Positions 1-12,539 of a stretch of 64,000 nucleotides of DNA are shown piece after piece. The notes under the pieces are model-generated. The model searched no databases, had not been told where the DNA came from, and worked only from the letters and a program-made list of their open reading frames with translations. Each line of letters begins with the position of its first letter. Within the stretch, counting starts at the first letter, position 1. The DNA lies in assembly GCA_031216915.1 (NCBI GenBank), contig CM062288.1:182554596-182618595 (forward strand), read 5' to 3'. This stretch comes from Pictodentalium vernedei. Its lineage: Eukaryota > Mollusca > Scaphopoda > Dentaliida > Dentaliidae. The translations under genes were made by a program, and so were the position numbers.

Positions 1-100
1 GAAAGTGAATTAATTGTGGAGCTAAACGAGCACCGAACCCTTAATAGAAACACAAAATAAGTCACAGAAAATTAAAATTATACAACGGAAATAAAGTGCG
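1..100. other. Unassigned left-edge sequence
   Basis: AT-rich sequence with no reading frame or repeat that I recognise. It runs into the 175-bp duplication that begins at about 101. Confidence 0.4.
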
Positions 101-440
101 TGGAGTCAGTGAGGATTGCCTCGCTACTCAATGAGAACATTAGGATTGAGTCTGTGGGACTGCCTCGCAACTCTGCTTGTGGGGAGTGGGCTACGAAGAA
201 ACCCACCCCCGCCTCATGAACAGCAACATTCACACAGCATTCACTATATACAATAGCGGATTTGATATGGAGGAGTGGAGTCAGTGAGTATTGCCTCGCT
301 GCCCCTTGAGAACTTTAGGATTGAGTCTGTGAGGACTGCCTCGCAACTCTTCGTTTGTGGAGTTGGCCACGAAGAAACCCATCTCTTGTCCCATCAATAG
401 CAACAATCATACAACAGTCACAATATACAATAGCGGATTG
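101..440. repeat. Two-copy tandem repeat, period about 175 bp
   Basis: The block starting TGGAGTCAGTGAG at 101 recurs at 276, and both copies end with the shared CAATAGCGGATT motif (about 250 and 428). The copies differ by substitutions and small gaps, so the duplication is not recent. Each copy also repeats a 'gag-act/att-gcctcgc' phrase internally, which suggests an older, shorter unit. No coding potential is seen. Confidence 0.75.
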
Positions 441-629
441 CTATCTAACTTTTCTAAATGAACACTCTTAAATTTTCTTGAACCAGACGAAGCGTAGAAG
501 GGTTTGGAGCAAGCTTTCTATTAACACACACAGGAAACCAAACACCAAGCAAGGACTGAAACAAGCTTGCCTGGCTCGGACCAGTGTACATTTTAAATAA
601 ATAAACATGTGATGAATATAACAGTTCTT
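441..629. other. No feature seen
   Basis: Low-complexity AT-rich DNA between the tandem duplication and the MITE. Nothing recognised. Confidence 0.4.
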
Positions 630-873
630 TTAACCCTTTACCTAACATGAAAAGCAGACGATACTTGCAAACAAAATTCTTGAATAACTAATTGTTTTTT
701 GTCTCAAAAACATTGGTTATGACCCCTCATTGGAACGAGCTCGATGAGCTCGTTCCAAAGAGGGGTCATAACCTAGGTTTTTGAGACAAAAAATGAAAAA
801 TAATGAAAATTAATTGGCGATTTTTGTGAATAGCGCTGGCCGATTTTGACCGTTACGTTGGGTGAAGGGTTAC
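630..873. mobile_element. piggyBac-type MITE with palindromic core (copy A)
   Basis: Begins TTAACCCTTTACCTAAC and ends with a degraded inverse (GTTGGGTGAAGGGTTAC), so one TTAA flank has become TTAC. A CCCTTT terminus next to a TTAA target is the signature of piggyBac-superfamily non-autonomous elements. Inside, at about 694-794, a second palindrome of about 50-bp arms folds on GAGCTC-GAT-GAGCTC. The arms carry GGTTATGACCCCTC and TTTGAGACAAAAAA. There is no transposase. Related copies lie at 54469-54859 and 59041-59287. Confidence 0.75.
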
Positions 874-1332
874 GGGCTTTTGTGTGCATGTCTGTGAGTG
901 TGTTTTTTTTTGCTCTCTCCCACCACCCCCGTCATCTGTCCCTCCTGAAGGCAGACCAGATGGCCACGGCTCAGCACCCACTCTCCCTTATAGGCTGATG
1001 GATGACTCCCAGCTTTCAAAAACACATATTGGTGGATTTTTTTCCTTTTTATAACCATTATGGATAATATGCTGGGGCTGCTCCCAAACCAGCAACTTTC
1101 TGGGTTTCATTTTTTTTTTATTAAAACAACCATCAAACCGCAATTTCGGTATTACCATAAATATGCCCACGTTTCTAAGTAAAACACAGAGCAGAATTCT
1201 TGTAGTTATGCACAATTCCTAGTCACCTTCCAGTTCGAGATCATCGGGGACTGACCCCAGCACCCCACTGCCAATGCGCACACTCAAACCATATAAGATT
1301 ATTGACCTTCGCTTCCGATTCTCGTGGATTCA
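874..1332. other. No feature seen
   Basis: Mixed-composition sequence with short T runs. Small open frames on the minus strand have no recognisable domain. Confidence 0.35.
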
Positions 1333-1790
1333 TAAGCAAATAAAATTATTCAGGTCGCAAGGGATTTCAAATCCCACATCGACCCTGTGTGCCTTCGGTG
1401 CGCTAAAACTTTTCATTCATTCATTCATTCATTCATTCATTCATTCATTCATTCATTCATTCATTCATTCATTCATTCATTCATTCATTCATTCATTCAT
1501 TCATTCATTCATTCATTCATTCATTCATTCATTCATTCATTCGTGCATTCATTCATTCATTCATTCATTCATTCATTCATTCATTCATTCATTCATTCAT
1601 TCATTCATTCATTCATTCATTACTTCTTCGGTCTCAAGGGATTTCGTAGCCCACATCGTTCCTGTGCGCCGTCGGCGCGCAGAAACTTTTCATCCATCAT
1701 TAAATAAATTTAGTATATATACAGCTACACGTCTTAGCATTTGACCCCAAATAAAGTTATTCGGGTCGCAAAGGGTTTCAATCCTACATC
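1333..1790. repeat. ATTC microsatellite inside a triplicated flank
   Basis: A tetranucleotide (ATTC)n tract runs from about 1412 to 1621, interrupted once near 1541 (CGTGC). The left flank (about 1350-1412: AGGGATTTC, CCCACATCG, ACTTTTCATTC) is repeated to the right (1630-1695), and a weaker third copy (TTATTCGGGTCGCAAAGGG) lies at 1757-1790. The open frames across the tract (repeated Ile-His-Ser-Phe) are a by-product of the tetranucleotide and not a gene. Confidence 0.85.
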
Positions 1791-2227
1791 ATTAAAAATC
1801 TTAGACATCAAAGTCACGGGTGGAGAAAACTTTTTTTGGAACAAACTGTAAACTGTATAGCGCCTTCAGTCCCTTGAAACTGAGTTAAGACTGCGCATAC
1901 TTCAATATACCAATCTTAAAAAAAACTCCAAGAATGCATATTTATAAGTATACATAGAGAAAAAGGTTAAGCACCCCCCCACCCCCAATAAAAAAAACAA
2001 TACAATTTCATTGTGACAATCAACGATATTGTCAACAGTTATAAGCCCAAAATTAATTATTTGTCGATATGGGGCCACAGCTTTGAACAAAATGTAGCTC
2101 CACATCACAGCACAATATGCACGCGCTTCTAAACTCCCATGGTTTTTCCCCAAATGCAGTATGATCATGCTTTACAATTTCGTTATAATAGACATAGTTT
2201 ACAAATGATTCACCATCACCTTGTACA
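1791..2227. other. No feature seen
   Basis: AT-rich sequence with a short C-rich run near 1974. It may include the 5' flank or terminal repeat of the adjacent Tc1 relic, but no terminal inverted repeat could be paired. Confidence 0.35.
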
Positions 2228-3262
2228 GTGGCACGAAGAAGGTTAACTGAGGCACAGAGATGGAAAATTATTGGCCTCCATTCGGCAGGAATGTTCTTCA
2301 AGGACAACAAACAGGCTACCATTTTTCCGTCATTAGCAGGCTCGACTCATCATAAAACATGTACAGAAGGACCTTCCACGTTCAGGAGCCCTCCCGTGAC
2401 GTTACAACGAGAAGACAGATCACTGACACGGCTGGTAAAACGTTTTCGATTTGCATCAAGCACAGTTCTGAAGCGTCAATGTCTCCCACATCGCCGTTTC
2501 AGCACCAAAACGCTAAAGAATCGATTGAAGACGGCTGGATTGGCTTAAAGAAGGGTCATCAGACGTCCTCTGATCACAAATGGCCACAAAAGAAGGCGAT
2601 TGGTCTGATGTTTAGCAAGAAGGGCATGGAATTTGAGCTCATAGTGGAGAATCCACTGGTCCAATGAAAGCCGATTCCTGCTCCATGTCAAGGATGGTCG
2701 AGTGAGAGACTGGAGGCGTAGAAATACAGCTTATGCCCCTAAGAACATCCTTCCCATGGTTCCTTACAGTAGTGGATCAGTGATGGTGTGGGGATGCTTC
2801 TCACATGACTATAAGTGGACCTGGCAACCACACAGGGCAACCTGACAGGTGAACACGAAATCCGGGAAGTGCTAGATCCTGTTGTCGTTCCTCATTTTGA
2901 CAATCACCTTGCGACTAGACCATAGTTCATGGATAACAACGCCAGACCTCATCGTTCCCGTTAAGTGGCAGCCTTTCTCCATAACATTGCTGTGGCTAGA
3001 ATTATAAGGCCAGCTATGAGTCCAGGTTTGAACCCTCTGGACATATTTGGAACATCTTAGGTCGGCGTATACAGGCACGGGACCCTCCTGTACAGAACTT
3101 GAGGGAATTGGAAGCAGCTTTACATGAGGAATGGCAGCGGTTACCCATGTTTCAGTTTCAAGGCCTTGTTAGGGGTATGACGCGAATGTGGAGGCTGTCA
3201 TCTGGACACATGTTGGAAGCACGTGTTACTGACTCTTACATGCTTGTAGACACACATGTTCT
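2228..3262 (+). pseudogene. Tc1-family transposase pseudogene
   Basis: A decayed Tc1/mariner-superfamily DDE transposase. The start reads as a helix-turn-helix entry (Met-Ala-Arg-Arg-Arg-Leu-Thr..., 'RWKIIGLHSAGM'), then shifts frame several times. The middle around 2660-2800 gives 'ESRFLLHVKDGR' and 'SGSVMVWGCFSHD', which matches the stretch between the first and second catalytic Asp. The second-Asp region (about 2930) reads 'MDNNARPHRS', so a catalytic Asp appears changed to Asn. The tail 'RRIQARDPPVQNLRELE' is near 3060-3110. Multiple frameshifts and stops mean it cannot make transposase. A 23-bp C run follows at 3342. Confidence 0.85.
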
Positions 3263-3341
3263 CTGTGACAATCGTCGTCATTTGTTGGCATTTAATAACC
3301 TATCCAGCGCCATAGTTACATGTCGCATTGCTTTTCGTTAA

Positions 3342-3364
3342 CCCCCCCCCCCCCCCCCCCCCCC
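3342..3364. repeat. Poly(C) run, 23 bp
   Basis: An uninterrupted C homopolymer just after the Tc1 relic, and one of many pure G/C runs in the window. Confidence 0.95.
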
Positions 3365-3700
3365 ATTTGTTCGCCATGCTATACAGGAAATAATGTCTGT
3401 GTGAATTTGTCACTTCAGGTATTCCTGTATTAGCAAATGATTGTTCTTTGATATCTGTCTATTTTACCGCAGTTATACTGTTTTGGATTTTCTCTAAAAG
3501 CATGTGTTTATTACCCGACAGAAGAAACCATAGGGTGAGTGGGGGTGGGGTGGGGAGAGCTTAACTTTTGTCTCTATGTATTGAAGTTCCTCTCTACCCG
3601 AATAAAAGCTGGGAGAATTGGCTTTCCCTAGCCCTAAAAATAATATACTTTGTCGAGCGTATTTATCAAAAGGTTGTCCGGACATCTATATGTCTAGCTT
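3365..3700. other. No feature seen
   Basis: AT-rich DNA with a short G-rich patch near 3537-3560. Its continuation to the right is a LINE fragment. Confidence 0.35.
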
Positions 3701-4040
3701 GTGAAGACTCATGCCGATCGCTGATAGTAGGGGTGGAGCAATTCCCCGATTGTTTTTAGTGAGGTAGTAACTTGATTGAGAGAGAGATTCTAATATCAAC
3801 ACAAAGTCGTTCGCAAATAGAAGGTGATTTACTTTTCGCTAATTAAGGTCTATAGGAGCACAGCGTTTATCAAATATTTTACAAATGTCGTCAGTAAATA
3901 TTTTAAATAATGTAGGCGAAATGATACAGCCCTATCTCACTTTGATCGCTGAAAGTAGGGGTGGAGCAATTCCCCGATTGTTTTTTGCGAGGTAGTAACT
4001 TGACCGAGAGAGTGATTCTAAACTTGGGGAAATGGATCCA
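3701..4040 (-). pseudogene. LINE reverse transcriptase fragment with internal duplication
   Basis: Read leftwards from about 4020, one minus-strand frame gives 'NNRGIAPPLLSAI', then 'GCIISPTLFKIFTDDI' and 'VNHLLFANDFVLI'. These are the palm-domain blocks of a non-LTR reverse transcriptase. Two in-frame stops are present. The catalytic FADD box reads FAND, so its first Asp is changed to Asn. The 'SSYYL..NNRGIAPPLLSAI' part occurs twice (about 3718-3798 and 3948-4020), a local duplication. The wording is close to the larger LINE at 31978-34290, so both probably belong to one family. Confidence 0.8.
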
Positions 4041-4640
4041 ATAATTTATACACGGAATACCTTTGGTTGCCGTAATTATGAATGAACTGAACAACCTTTC
4101 AAAAACAAGAGATAGGTCCGTCTATCTACTTGTACCTGCGGTTCGATGGTACGAAATAGTCTAACCAGTGCGCATATTGATACTGGATACATATCTATGG
4201 GGGATGGATAGGCAGCACTAACGAGACAGCCGTAATATCATAATAGCCTATGAACGTGTCATCGAATCTACTGCACAACGTGGTGAAAACAGGAAGTTGT
4301 CACCGTTATTATTCATCCGATGCGATTCGAAAAAAGAATAGATTTACGAGTCTGTTGTCCTATTCGATTCATGAATCGAATCGAAGTCAGATTTCTAATT
4401 TGTAGGCCCTTAGTTATTCGGGTTACCTTCATTCCTAATTTTAAAGCAGTTACTACCCTTTTCTGAATAATAATTTATGCTACTCCCATTTTGGTAAGGA
4501 TCATTCCCACCCTTCGACAAATTCGATCATAAAATGTTAAATGTGTACATTTGTCTGCTTAATTATTTGTTCTTTGGGATTTAGCGAGACGTTCACCCGT
4601 TGGGGATATATCTTGTCTGACAACAGAAGTATGTCTCGCA
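4041..4640. other. No feature seen
   Basis: AT-rich sequence without recognisable coding or repeat structure. Confidence 0.35.
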
Positions 4641-4860
4641 CCTGCCGACCCCATCAGATGGAGGGGAATGATGTCATAGTCATGTGACCCAGTGACGTCA
4701 TGTTGGGTTGTTATGACAATCCGAGCGGGGGCCATGTTGTGACATCATTACCATAGTGATACATGTTTTCAGCGCGAATGCGCATCATATTGTTAATAGG
4801 CGCGTGTTTGGCGTGGCTGGGTCACGTGACATGACGTCACTTCCGAGATCATCCACCGAG
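4641..4860. repeat. Imperfect inverted repeat rich in TGACGTCA-like sites
   Basis: GTCATGTGACCCAGTGACGTCATG at about 4679-4702 is mirrored by GGGTCACGTGACATGACGTCAC near 4820-4840. The arms are about 24 bp and lie about 120 bp apart. TGACGTCA is the consensus cAMP-response element, but in this repeat-rich setting a MITE remnant is as likely as a regulatory site. Confidence 0.4.
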
Positions 4861-5035
4861 GTCCTAGCGATGAGGGAGGGTCGTCCGGGTACATGATATA
4901 CTACTTCTGATTTTGACATTTTCTTAACCAAGTACATGCTAGGGTACCTTGCATACAAGAAACAGTCTAGGTGCGCTGGTGTGCCAGTGCACAATGTGTA
5001 CACATTGCAAACAGCACGTGGGCATACGCTATATT
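4861..5035. other. No feature seen
   Basis: No supported feature. Open minus-strand frames here are short and have no recognisable domain. Confidence 0.3.
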
Positions 5036-5280
5036 ATGTAAAAATGCACAATGTGAAACAAAAGCATATAGCACATACGCACATGCGATGAAAAAAGGAT
5101 TCTAAGGCATGGACAGTCTACAAATGGGATTCCACAGAACGTGGGAGGATTGGTGTTTTCGTGGAATGTGCCTGTGTCGAAATGTACAATGTATATCCAT
5201 AGTATACGTGCTAATGTGAAAATGCACAATGTGTACCCATAGTATACGTGCTTATGTGAAAATGCACAATGTGTCACAAA
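5036..5280. repeat. Short tandem repeat, period about 40 bp
   Basis: A unit of the form CACAATGTGTACCCATAGTA plus TACGTGCTAATGTGAAAATG is present about 2.5 times between 5183 and 5275. A relative (AAAATGCACAATGTG) lies at 5040. It ends about 30 bp before the large array starts. Confidence 0.75.
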
Positions 5281-5311
5281 AGTTACGCACCAAAAGTTGC
5301 ATGAATAAATG

Positions 5312-7790
5312 AAAGAGTGGGTTAATGTCAATCTCGTCGTCCAACAAGTCAATGATCGACAAAAGGAGTTATGTTTGTTTGACACATACGCACTGAGTGC
5401 TGTGTCAATTTAAAAATGGCCCATTTTATCTCAAATGTATCCAAAATATTGATGACTGGCAGCTTGTAGAGAGTTAACAAGTGCTAACAGGGATATTTAT
5501 TCATGCAACTTGTAATGTCACACCAAGAACTGTGAATGGCCATTTTTTTTTTAAATCTACAAGATGTTTTCAGAGAAATCCAGGGAGAACATGAATTTTA
5601 AGCTTTTGATGGGTATGATTGTTTATCCAGCTGAAAACGGGTTAAGTGTTGTTTTTTGAATACTCTTATTACTTCCAAAAATAATTCTCAGTAAATTCTA
5701 TTTCCAATTATTTTGATCTCTCCTTCCAACTTCGGGTGCTGTGGGTATGCAAACACAGCCCATTTTATCAACATTTTGATGTTTGAGAACCTGCATAGGG
5801 TTAACAAATGCTTCCAGGAATATTTTGTACATGCAGTTTGTAATGTCACACTAAGATCTGAGAATGGTCATTTTTTCTACGAGATGTTTTTAGAGAAATC
5901 CTCGGATAACACGAATTTTTAACCTTTTGAGGGGTATCGCTCTGTAACCAGCCCTAAACGGGTTAATGCTCGGTTTTGTGAATACCTTTATTACATACAA
6001 AAATGATCGTCGGTGAATTCCACTTCCAATGAAGGAGGTTATGTTTATCTCGCAGGTACACATTTGGTGTTATGGTTGCCCAAGAACAGTCCATTTTTTC
6101 CAAATGTCTATGCTTGGCAGCCCCTGAAGGGTTAACAAATGCTTACCGAAATATTTTGTCCATGCAACTTGAACTGACATTCCAAGACCTGCGAATGGTC
6201 AATGTTTCTTGAAATTTTTTTTTGAGAAATCAACAGAAAACTGGAATTTTAAGCTTTTAAGGGGTATATCTCCTTATCTAGTCAAAAATGGGTTAAGACC
6301 TCAATTTTTGAATACACTTACCACTGACAAAAATGTTTCCCTGTCAGTTTTGCGTCCGGTAAAAGAAGTTATGCATCTCTGTTGCATTCCCATTTGATGT
6401 TGTTGGTGTCCAAAAACAGACTATTTTTTCAAAATTTTCACATTTAGCAGCCCATGGAGGGTTAACAAATGCTTCCCGGAATAATTTATCCTATCAACTG
6501 GTAATGTGACTCCAAGACCTATCAGTGGCCATTTTCTCTTGAAAACTCTACCAGATGTTTGTAAAGAAATCCAGGGAAAACATAAATTTTTAAGCTTTTG
6601 ATGGGTATCACTATTGACAACCACAAAAGGGGTTAACGCTTGGTTTTTTGAATACTCTTATTACTTACAAAAATGACCCTCGATGAATTCCACTTCCAAC
6701 AAAGGAGATGATGTTTATATCTCGAGTACACATTGGGTGCTGTGCGTGTCCGAAAACAGCCCATTTGAACAAAATGACGATGCTTGGCAGCCTCTTGAGG
6801 GTTAATAAACGCTCACCGGAATATTTTGTTCATGCAACTTGTAATATCACACAAAGACCTGCGAGTAGTCAATTTTTCTTGAATATCTTCAGGATGTTTT
6901 TAGAGAAATCCATAGAAAATGGGAATTTTAAGATTTTAAGGGGTCTCTTTCTTTAGCCTGTCCAGAATGGGTTAAGACTTTTGAATACCCTTACTACTTA
7001 CAAAAATGTTTGCGTATAGATTGTGCGCTCGATAAAAGAAAACACTTTTCTTTGTGGCGTACCCGTTGGGTGCTGTTGGCGTCCAAAAACAGCCCATTTT
7101 ATCACAATTTTGACTTTTAGCAGCCCGTGGAGGGTTAACAAATGCTCACCGCAGTATTTTGTTCATGCAACTTCTATTGTCACATCAAGGCCTGGGAGTG
7201 ACAATTTTTTCTTGAAAATCTACAAGACTCGTTTAGAGAAATCCACGGAAAACCTGACTTTTTTAGCTTTATGGGGGTATTGCTGTTTAACCAGCCCAAA
7301 ACGGGTTACCGCTTGGTTTTTTGAACGCCCTTATTACAGAAATGATCTCCGGTGAATTCCAATTCCAATAAAGGACGTTATGTTTATCTCTCGTGTATCG
7401 TTTGGGTGCTCTGGGGGTCTGGAACCGGCCCATTTCATCAAAATTTCGATGTTTGGCAGCCTGTGGAGGGTTACCATATGCATCGCCTGATATGTCATGT
7501 GTATCAAAGGTCGTGGCACAGACAGGTCTAGCAATGATGAAGGTTTTAAAAAAATCTACAAGACGTGTTTCGAGAAAGTGCCGATAAACCCCAATTTTGA
7601 GAGTTTTTTGCCAATTCTGACGAAATAAGGGTTAAATCGAAAATTCCGCTTTGGTACATTTTTAGATTTTGTGCCCCTCTATGCGTGTGCAAAATTTCGT
7701 GAAAATCCGTTCGAAAATGGCTTCTGAATCGTACGGACAAAATGTGTGGAAAAAAAAACAACCCCCCCCCCCAAAAAAAAAAAAAATAAC
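5312..7790. repeat. Array unit 1 (2.48 kb, left-truncated)
   Basis: Starts inside the unit head at GAGTGGGTTAATGTCAAT and lacks about 200 bp found at the start of complete units. Monomer boxes are at about 5471, 5798, 6130, 6460, 6800, 7134 and 7468 (the last reads GGTTACC). The degenerate eighth monomer ends in an A9-C11-A14 mixed tract at 7750-7787. Its second monomer has GCTTCCAGGAAT, shared with unit 5 (21723), so these two look like sister units. Confidence 0.85.
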
Positions 7791-10454
7791 TAGACTTTAT
7801 GATTCTGGAGAATCATGGCTTTTCCCGATGAGATTGCATGATTTGTCATGACCCCACAGTGTATGATGAATTGCTTTTGACTGTCTCACTGAAGTTCCTT
7901 CATTCATGTCATGAAAAAGGTGACTACAGAAGTCTCAAATACTCAGTTTAATAAAAAAAATTGTTTAGGTAAAAACCATCATTAACGGTGGAGAGGGTTA
8001 ATATCAATATCGTCGTCCAACAAGTTGATGACCGACAAAAGGAGTTATGTTTGTTTGACACATACACACTGAGTGCTGTATCTATTTGAAAATGGTCCGT
8101 TTTATCTCAAAGTATCCAAAATATTGATGTCTGGCAGCTTGTTAAGGGTTAACAAGTGATAACAGGAATATTTATTCATGCAACTTGTAATTTCACACCA
8201 AAAACTGTGAATGGCCATTTTTACTTAAAAATCTACGAGATGTTTTCAGACAAATCCAGGGAGAACATGAATTTTAAGCTGTTGATGGGTATAATTGTTT
8301 ATCCAGCCCAAAACGGGTTAAGTGTTGTTTTTTTAATACGTTTATTACTTATAAAAATAATTTTCAGTGATTTCTACTTCCACTTATGTTGATTTCTCCT
8401 CTTAACTTTGGGTGCTGCGGTTATGCAAACACAGCCCACTTTTTAAACATTTTGATATTTGAGAACCAGCATGGGGTTAACAAATGCTTACTGGAATATT
8501 TTGTACATGCAACTTGTAACTCACACTAAGATCTGAGAATGGCCAATTTTTCTTGAAAATCTATGTGATGTTTTTAGAGAAATCCTCGGATAACATGAAT
8601 TTTTAACCTTTTGAGGGGTATCACCCTGTAACCAGCCCTAAACGGGTTAATGCTTGGTTTTATGAATACCTTCAGTACTTACAGAAATGATCCTCGGTGA
8701 ATCCCACTTCCAATGAAGGTGGTTATGTTCATCTCACAGGTACACATTGAGTGTAATGGGTGGCCAAGTACAGCCCATTTTCTCAAAATTTGCTGGCTCT
8801 GGAGGGTTAACAAACGCTTACCGGAATCTTTTGTTTATGCAACTTGTAATGTCACTCCAAGACCTGCAAATGGTCAATTTCTCTTGAATACTTACTAGAT
8901 TTTTTTGAGAAATCCACAGAAAATGGGAATTTTAAGCTTTTAAGGGGTACATCTCCTTAACCGGGCGAAAATGGGTTAAGACCTCAATTTTTGAATACCT
9001 CTACTACTTACTAACAATTTTCCCTATCAGTTTTGTGTCAGGTAAAAGAAGTTATGTTTCTCTGCAGCATTCCCATGTTGTTGGTGTCCAAAAACAGACT
9101 ACTTTTTTCGAAATTTTGATATTTAGTAGCCCATGGAGGGTTAACAAATGCTTATCTGAATATTTTATCCATGCAACTGGTAATGTGACTCTAAGACCTA
9201 TCAACAGCCATTTTCTCTTGAAACCCTATGAGACGCTTGTAAAGAAATTCAGGGAAAACATGATTTTTTAAGCTTTTGATGGGTATTGCTATTAACTATC
9301 CCAAAAGGGGTTAATGCTTGGTTTTTTGAATACCCTTATTACTAACAAATTTGGTCCTCAGTGAATTCCACTTCCAACAAAGTTGATTACGTTTATCTCT
9401 CGGGTATGCATTGGGTGCTGTGCGCATCTGAAAACAGCCTATTTCAACAAAATTACAATGCTTAGCAACCTGTAGAGGGTTAATAAATGATCACCGGAAT
9501 ATTTTGTCCATGCATCTTGTAATGTCACACAAAGACCTGTGAATAGTCAATTTTTCCTGAAAACCTACAAGTTGCTTTTAGAGAAATCCACAGAAAATGG
9601 GAATTTTAAGCTTTTAAGGAGTATCTCTCTTTAACCAGTTCAAAATGGGTTAAGACTTCGACTTTTGAATACCCTTACCACTATCAAAAATGTTTCCCCA
9701 TCAATTTTGCGTCCGATAAAAGAAAGAACCTTTCTCGGTGGTGCACCAAGTGGGTGCTGTTGGTGTCCAAAAACAGCCCATTTTATCACAATTTTGACTT
9801 TTAGCAACCCGTGGAGGGTTAACAAATGCTCACCACAGTATTTTGTCCATGCAACTTCTATTGTCACACCAAGGCCTGGGAGTGACAAATTTTTCTTGAA
9901 AATCTACAAGACTCGTTTAGAGAAATCCACGGAAAATATGAATTTTTTAGCTTTATGGGGGGTATTGCTGTTTAACCAGCCCAAAACGGGTTAACACTTG
10001 GTTTTTTGAACACCCTTATTACTGACAAAAATGATCCTAGGTGAATTTCACTCCCAATAAAGGAAGTTATGTTTATCTCTCGTGTATTGTTTGGGTGCAA
10101 TGGGGGCCTGAAACCGGCCTATTTCATCAAAATTTCGATGTTTGGCAGCCTGTGGAGGGTTACCATAATCATCGCCTGATATGTCGTGTGTTTCAAAGGG
10201 CGTGTCACAGATAGGTCTAGCAATGACGAATGTATAAAAAAAATCTACAAGACGTGTTTCGAGAAAGTGCCGATAAACCCCAATTTTGGCAGTTTTTTGC
10301 CAATTCTGACGAAATAAGGGTTAAATCGAAAATTCCGCTTCGGTACATTTTTAGATTTTGTACCCCTCTATGCGTGTGCAAAATTTCTTGAAAATCGGTT
10401 CGAAAATGGCTTCTGAATCGTACGGACAAAATGTGTGAAAAAAAAAACCCAAAC
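7791..10454. repeat. Array unit 2 (2.66 kb)
   Basis: A complete eight-monomer unit. The head is TAGACTTTATGATTCTGGAG. The first monomer (box near 8147) has the variant ATTTCACACCAAAAACTG, which is shared with unit 7 (27089) but not with its immediate neighbours. The closing A tract is short (about 9 A, then CCC). Confidence 0.85.
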
Positions 10455-12539
10455 TAGACTTTATGATTCTGGAGAATCATGTCTTTTCCCGATGAGATTC
10501 CATGATTTTTCATGACCCCACAGAGTCTTGTTGTTTTTAACTGTCTCACTGAAGTCCCTTCATTGATGTTATGAAAAAGGTAAAGATAGTAATCTCAAAT
10601 GACAGAGTTTGATAAAAAATTGTTTAGGTAAAAACCATCATTAACGGTGGACTGGTTTAATGTCAGTATCGTCTTCCAACAAGTCAATGACCGACAAAAG
10701 GAGTTATGTTTGTTTGACACATACCCACTGAGTGCTGTGTCAATTTTAAAATGGTTCATTTTATCTCAAATGTATACCAAATTTTGATGTCTGGCAGCTT
10801 GTAGAGGGTTAACAAGTGCTAACAGGAATATTTATTCATGCAACTTGTAATGTCACACCAAGAACTGTGAATGGCCATTTTTTTCTTTAAAATCTACAAG
10901 ATGTTTTCAGAGAAATCCAGGGAGAACATGAATTTTAAGCTTTTGATGGGTATCATTGTTTATCCAGCCCAAAACGGGTTAAGTGTTGTTTTTTAAATAC
11001 TCTTATTACTTCCAAAAATAATTCTCAGTGAATTCTACTTCCACTTATTTTGATCTCTCCTCCCAACTTTGGGTGCTGTGGGTACGCAAACACAGCCCAT
11101 TTTATCAACATTTTGATGTTTGAGAACCTGCATAGGGTTAACAAATGCTTACAGGAATATTTTGTACATGCAACTTGTAATGTCACACTAAGATCAGAGA
11201 ATGGCCATTTTTTCTTGAAAATCTACGGCATGTTTTTAAAGAAATTCTCAGATAACACAACTGTTTAAACTTTTGAGGGGTATCTCCCTGTAACCAGCTC
11301 TAAAGGGTTAATGCTTGGTTTTGTGAATACCTTCATTACTTACAAAAATGATCGACGGTGAATTCCACTTCCAATGAAGGAGGTTATGTTTATCTCGTAG
11401 GTACACATTTGGTGTTATGGTTGCCCAAGAACAGCCCATTTTCTCCAAATATTCTATGCTTGGCAGCCTCTGAAGGGTTAACAAATATTTACCGAAACAT
11501 TTTGTTCATGCTTGTAATGTCACTCGAAGACCTGCGAATGGTCAATTGTTCTTGAATTTTTTGTTGTTGAGAAATCCATAGAAAACTGGAATTTTAAGCT
11601 TTTAAGGGGTATATCTCCTTAACCAGTCAAAAATGGGTTCAGACCTCGATTTTTGAATCCATTTACTACTTACAAAAATGTTTCCCTGTCAGTTTTGCGT
11701 CCGGTAAAAGAAGTTACGTTTCTCTGTTGCATTCCCTTTTGATGTTGTTGTTGTTCAAAAACAGGCTATTTTTTCAAAATTTTGACATTTAGCAGCCCAT
11801 GGAGGGTTAACAAATGCTTACCGGAATAATTTATCCAATCACCTGGTAATGTGACACCATGACCTATCAATGGCCATTTTCTCTTGAAAACGCTACCAGA
11901 TGTTTGTAAAGAAATCCAGGGAAAACATAAATTTTTAACCCTGTGATGGGTATCACTATTAACCACCACAAAAGGGGTTAACGCTTGGTTTTTTGAATAC
12001 CCTCATTACTTACAAAAATGGTCCTCGGTGAATTCCACTTCCAACAAAGGAGATTATGGGTAATTTCCAGGTACACGTTGGGTGTTGCGCGTGTCTGAAA
12101 ACAGACCATTTCAACAAAATTACGATGCTTGGCACTCTGTAGAGGGATAATAAACATCCATGATTTTTTATGACCCTAGAGTGTCTGAAGAATTGTTTTT
12201 AATTGTATCATTAAAGTATTTTTATTGATGTCTTGAGAAAAGTGGGTATAATAGTCTCAAATGACCCAGTGTGATAAAAGAACGTTTTGGTTAAATCATC
12301 ATTGTTTGTGGAGAGGGTTAATATTAATATCAGTGTCTGAGAATCAGCGTCTAATGTAAATAGCCCATTGTATCTCATATTTACCTAAAATTTCAATAGC
12401 TGACAGTTTGTGGAGGGTTAATGAAGGCTTGCGAGAATACTTCTTCTCCAGGGTTTATTTGTTCTTAAAAATCTGTAAGAACCAGTTGAAGATATCCGCA
12501 GAAAATGTGAACTTTAAATTCTTGAGCATGTCATGTATA

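Noticed and set aside
1274..1744. 156-codon frame with Ile-His-Ser-Phe repeats
   Set aside because: It is the translation of an ATTC microsatellite; a second frame is open over the same tract for the same reason.
4641..4860. cAMP-response promoter
   Set aside because: The TGACGTCA sites lie in an inverted repeat far from any gene start on the correct strand; a MITE remnant is as likely.
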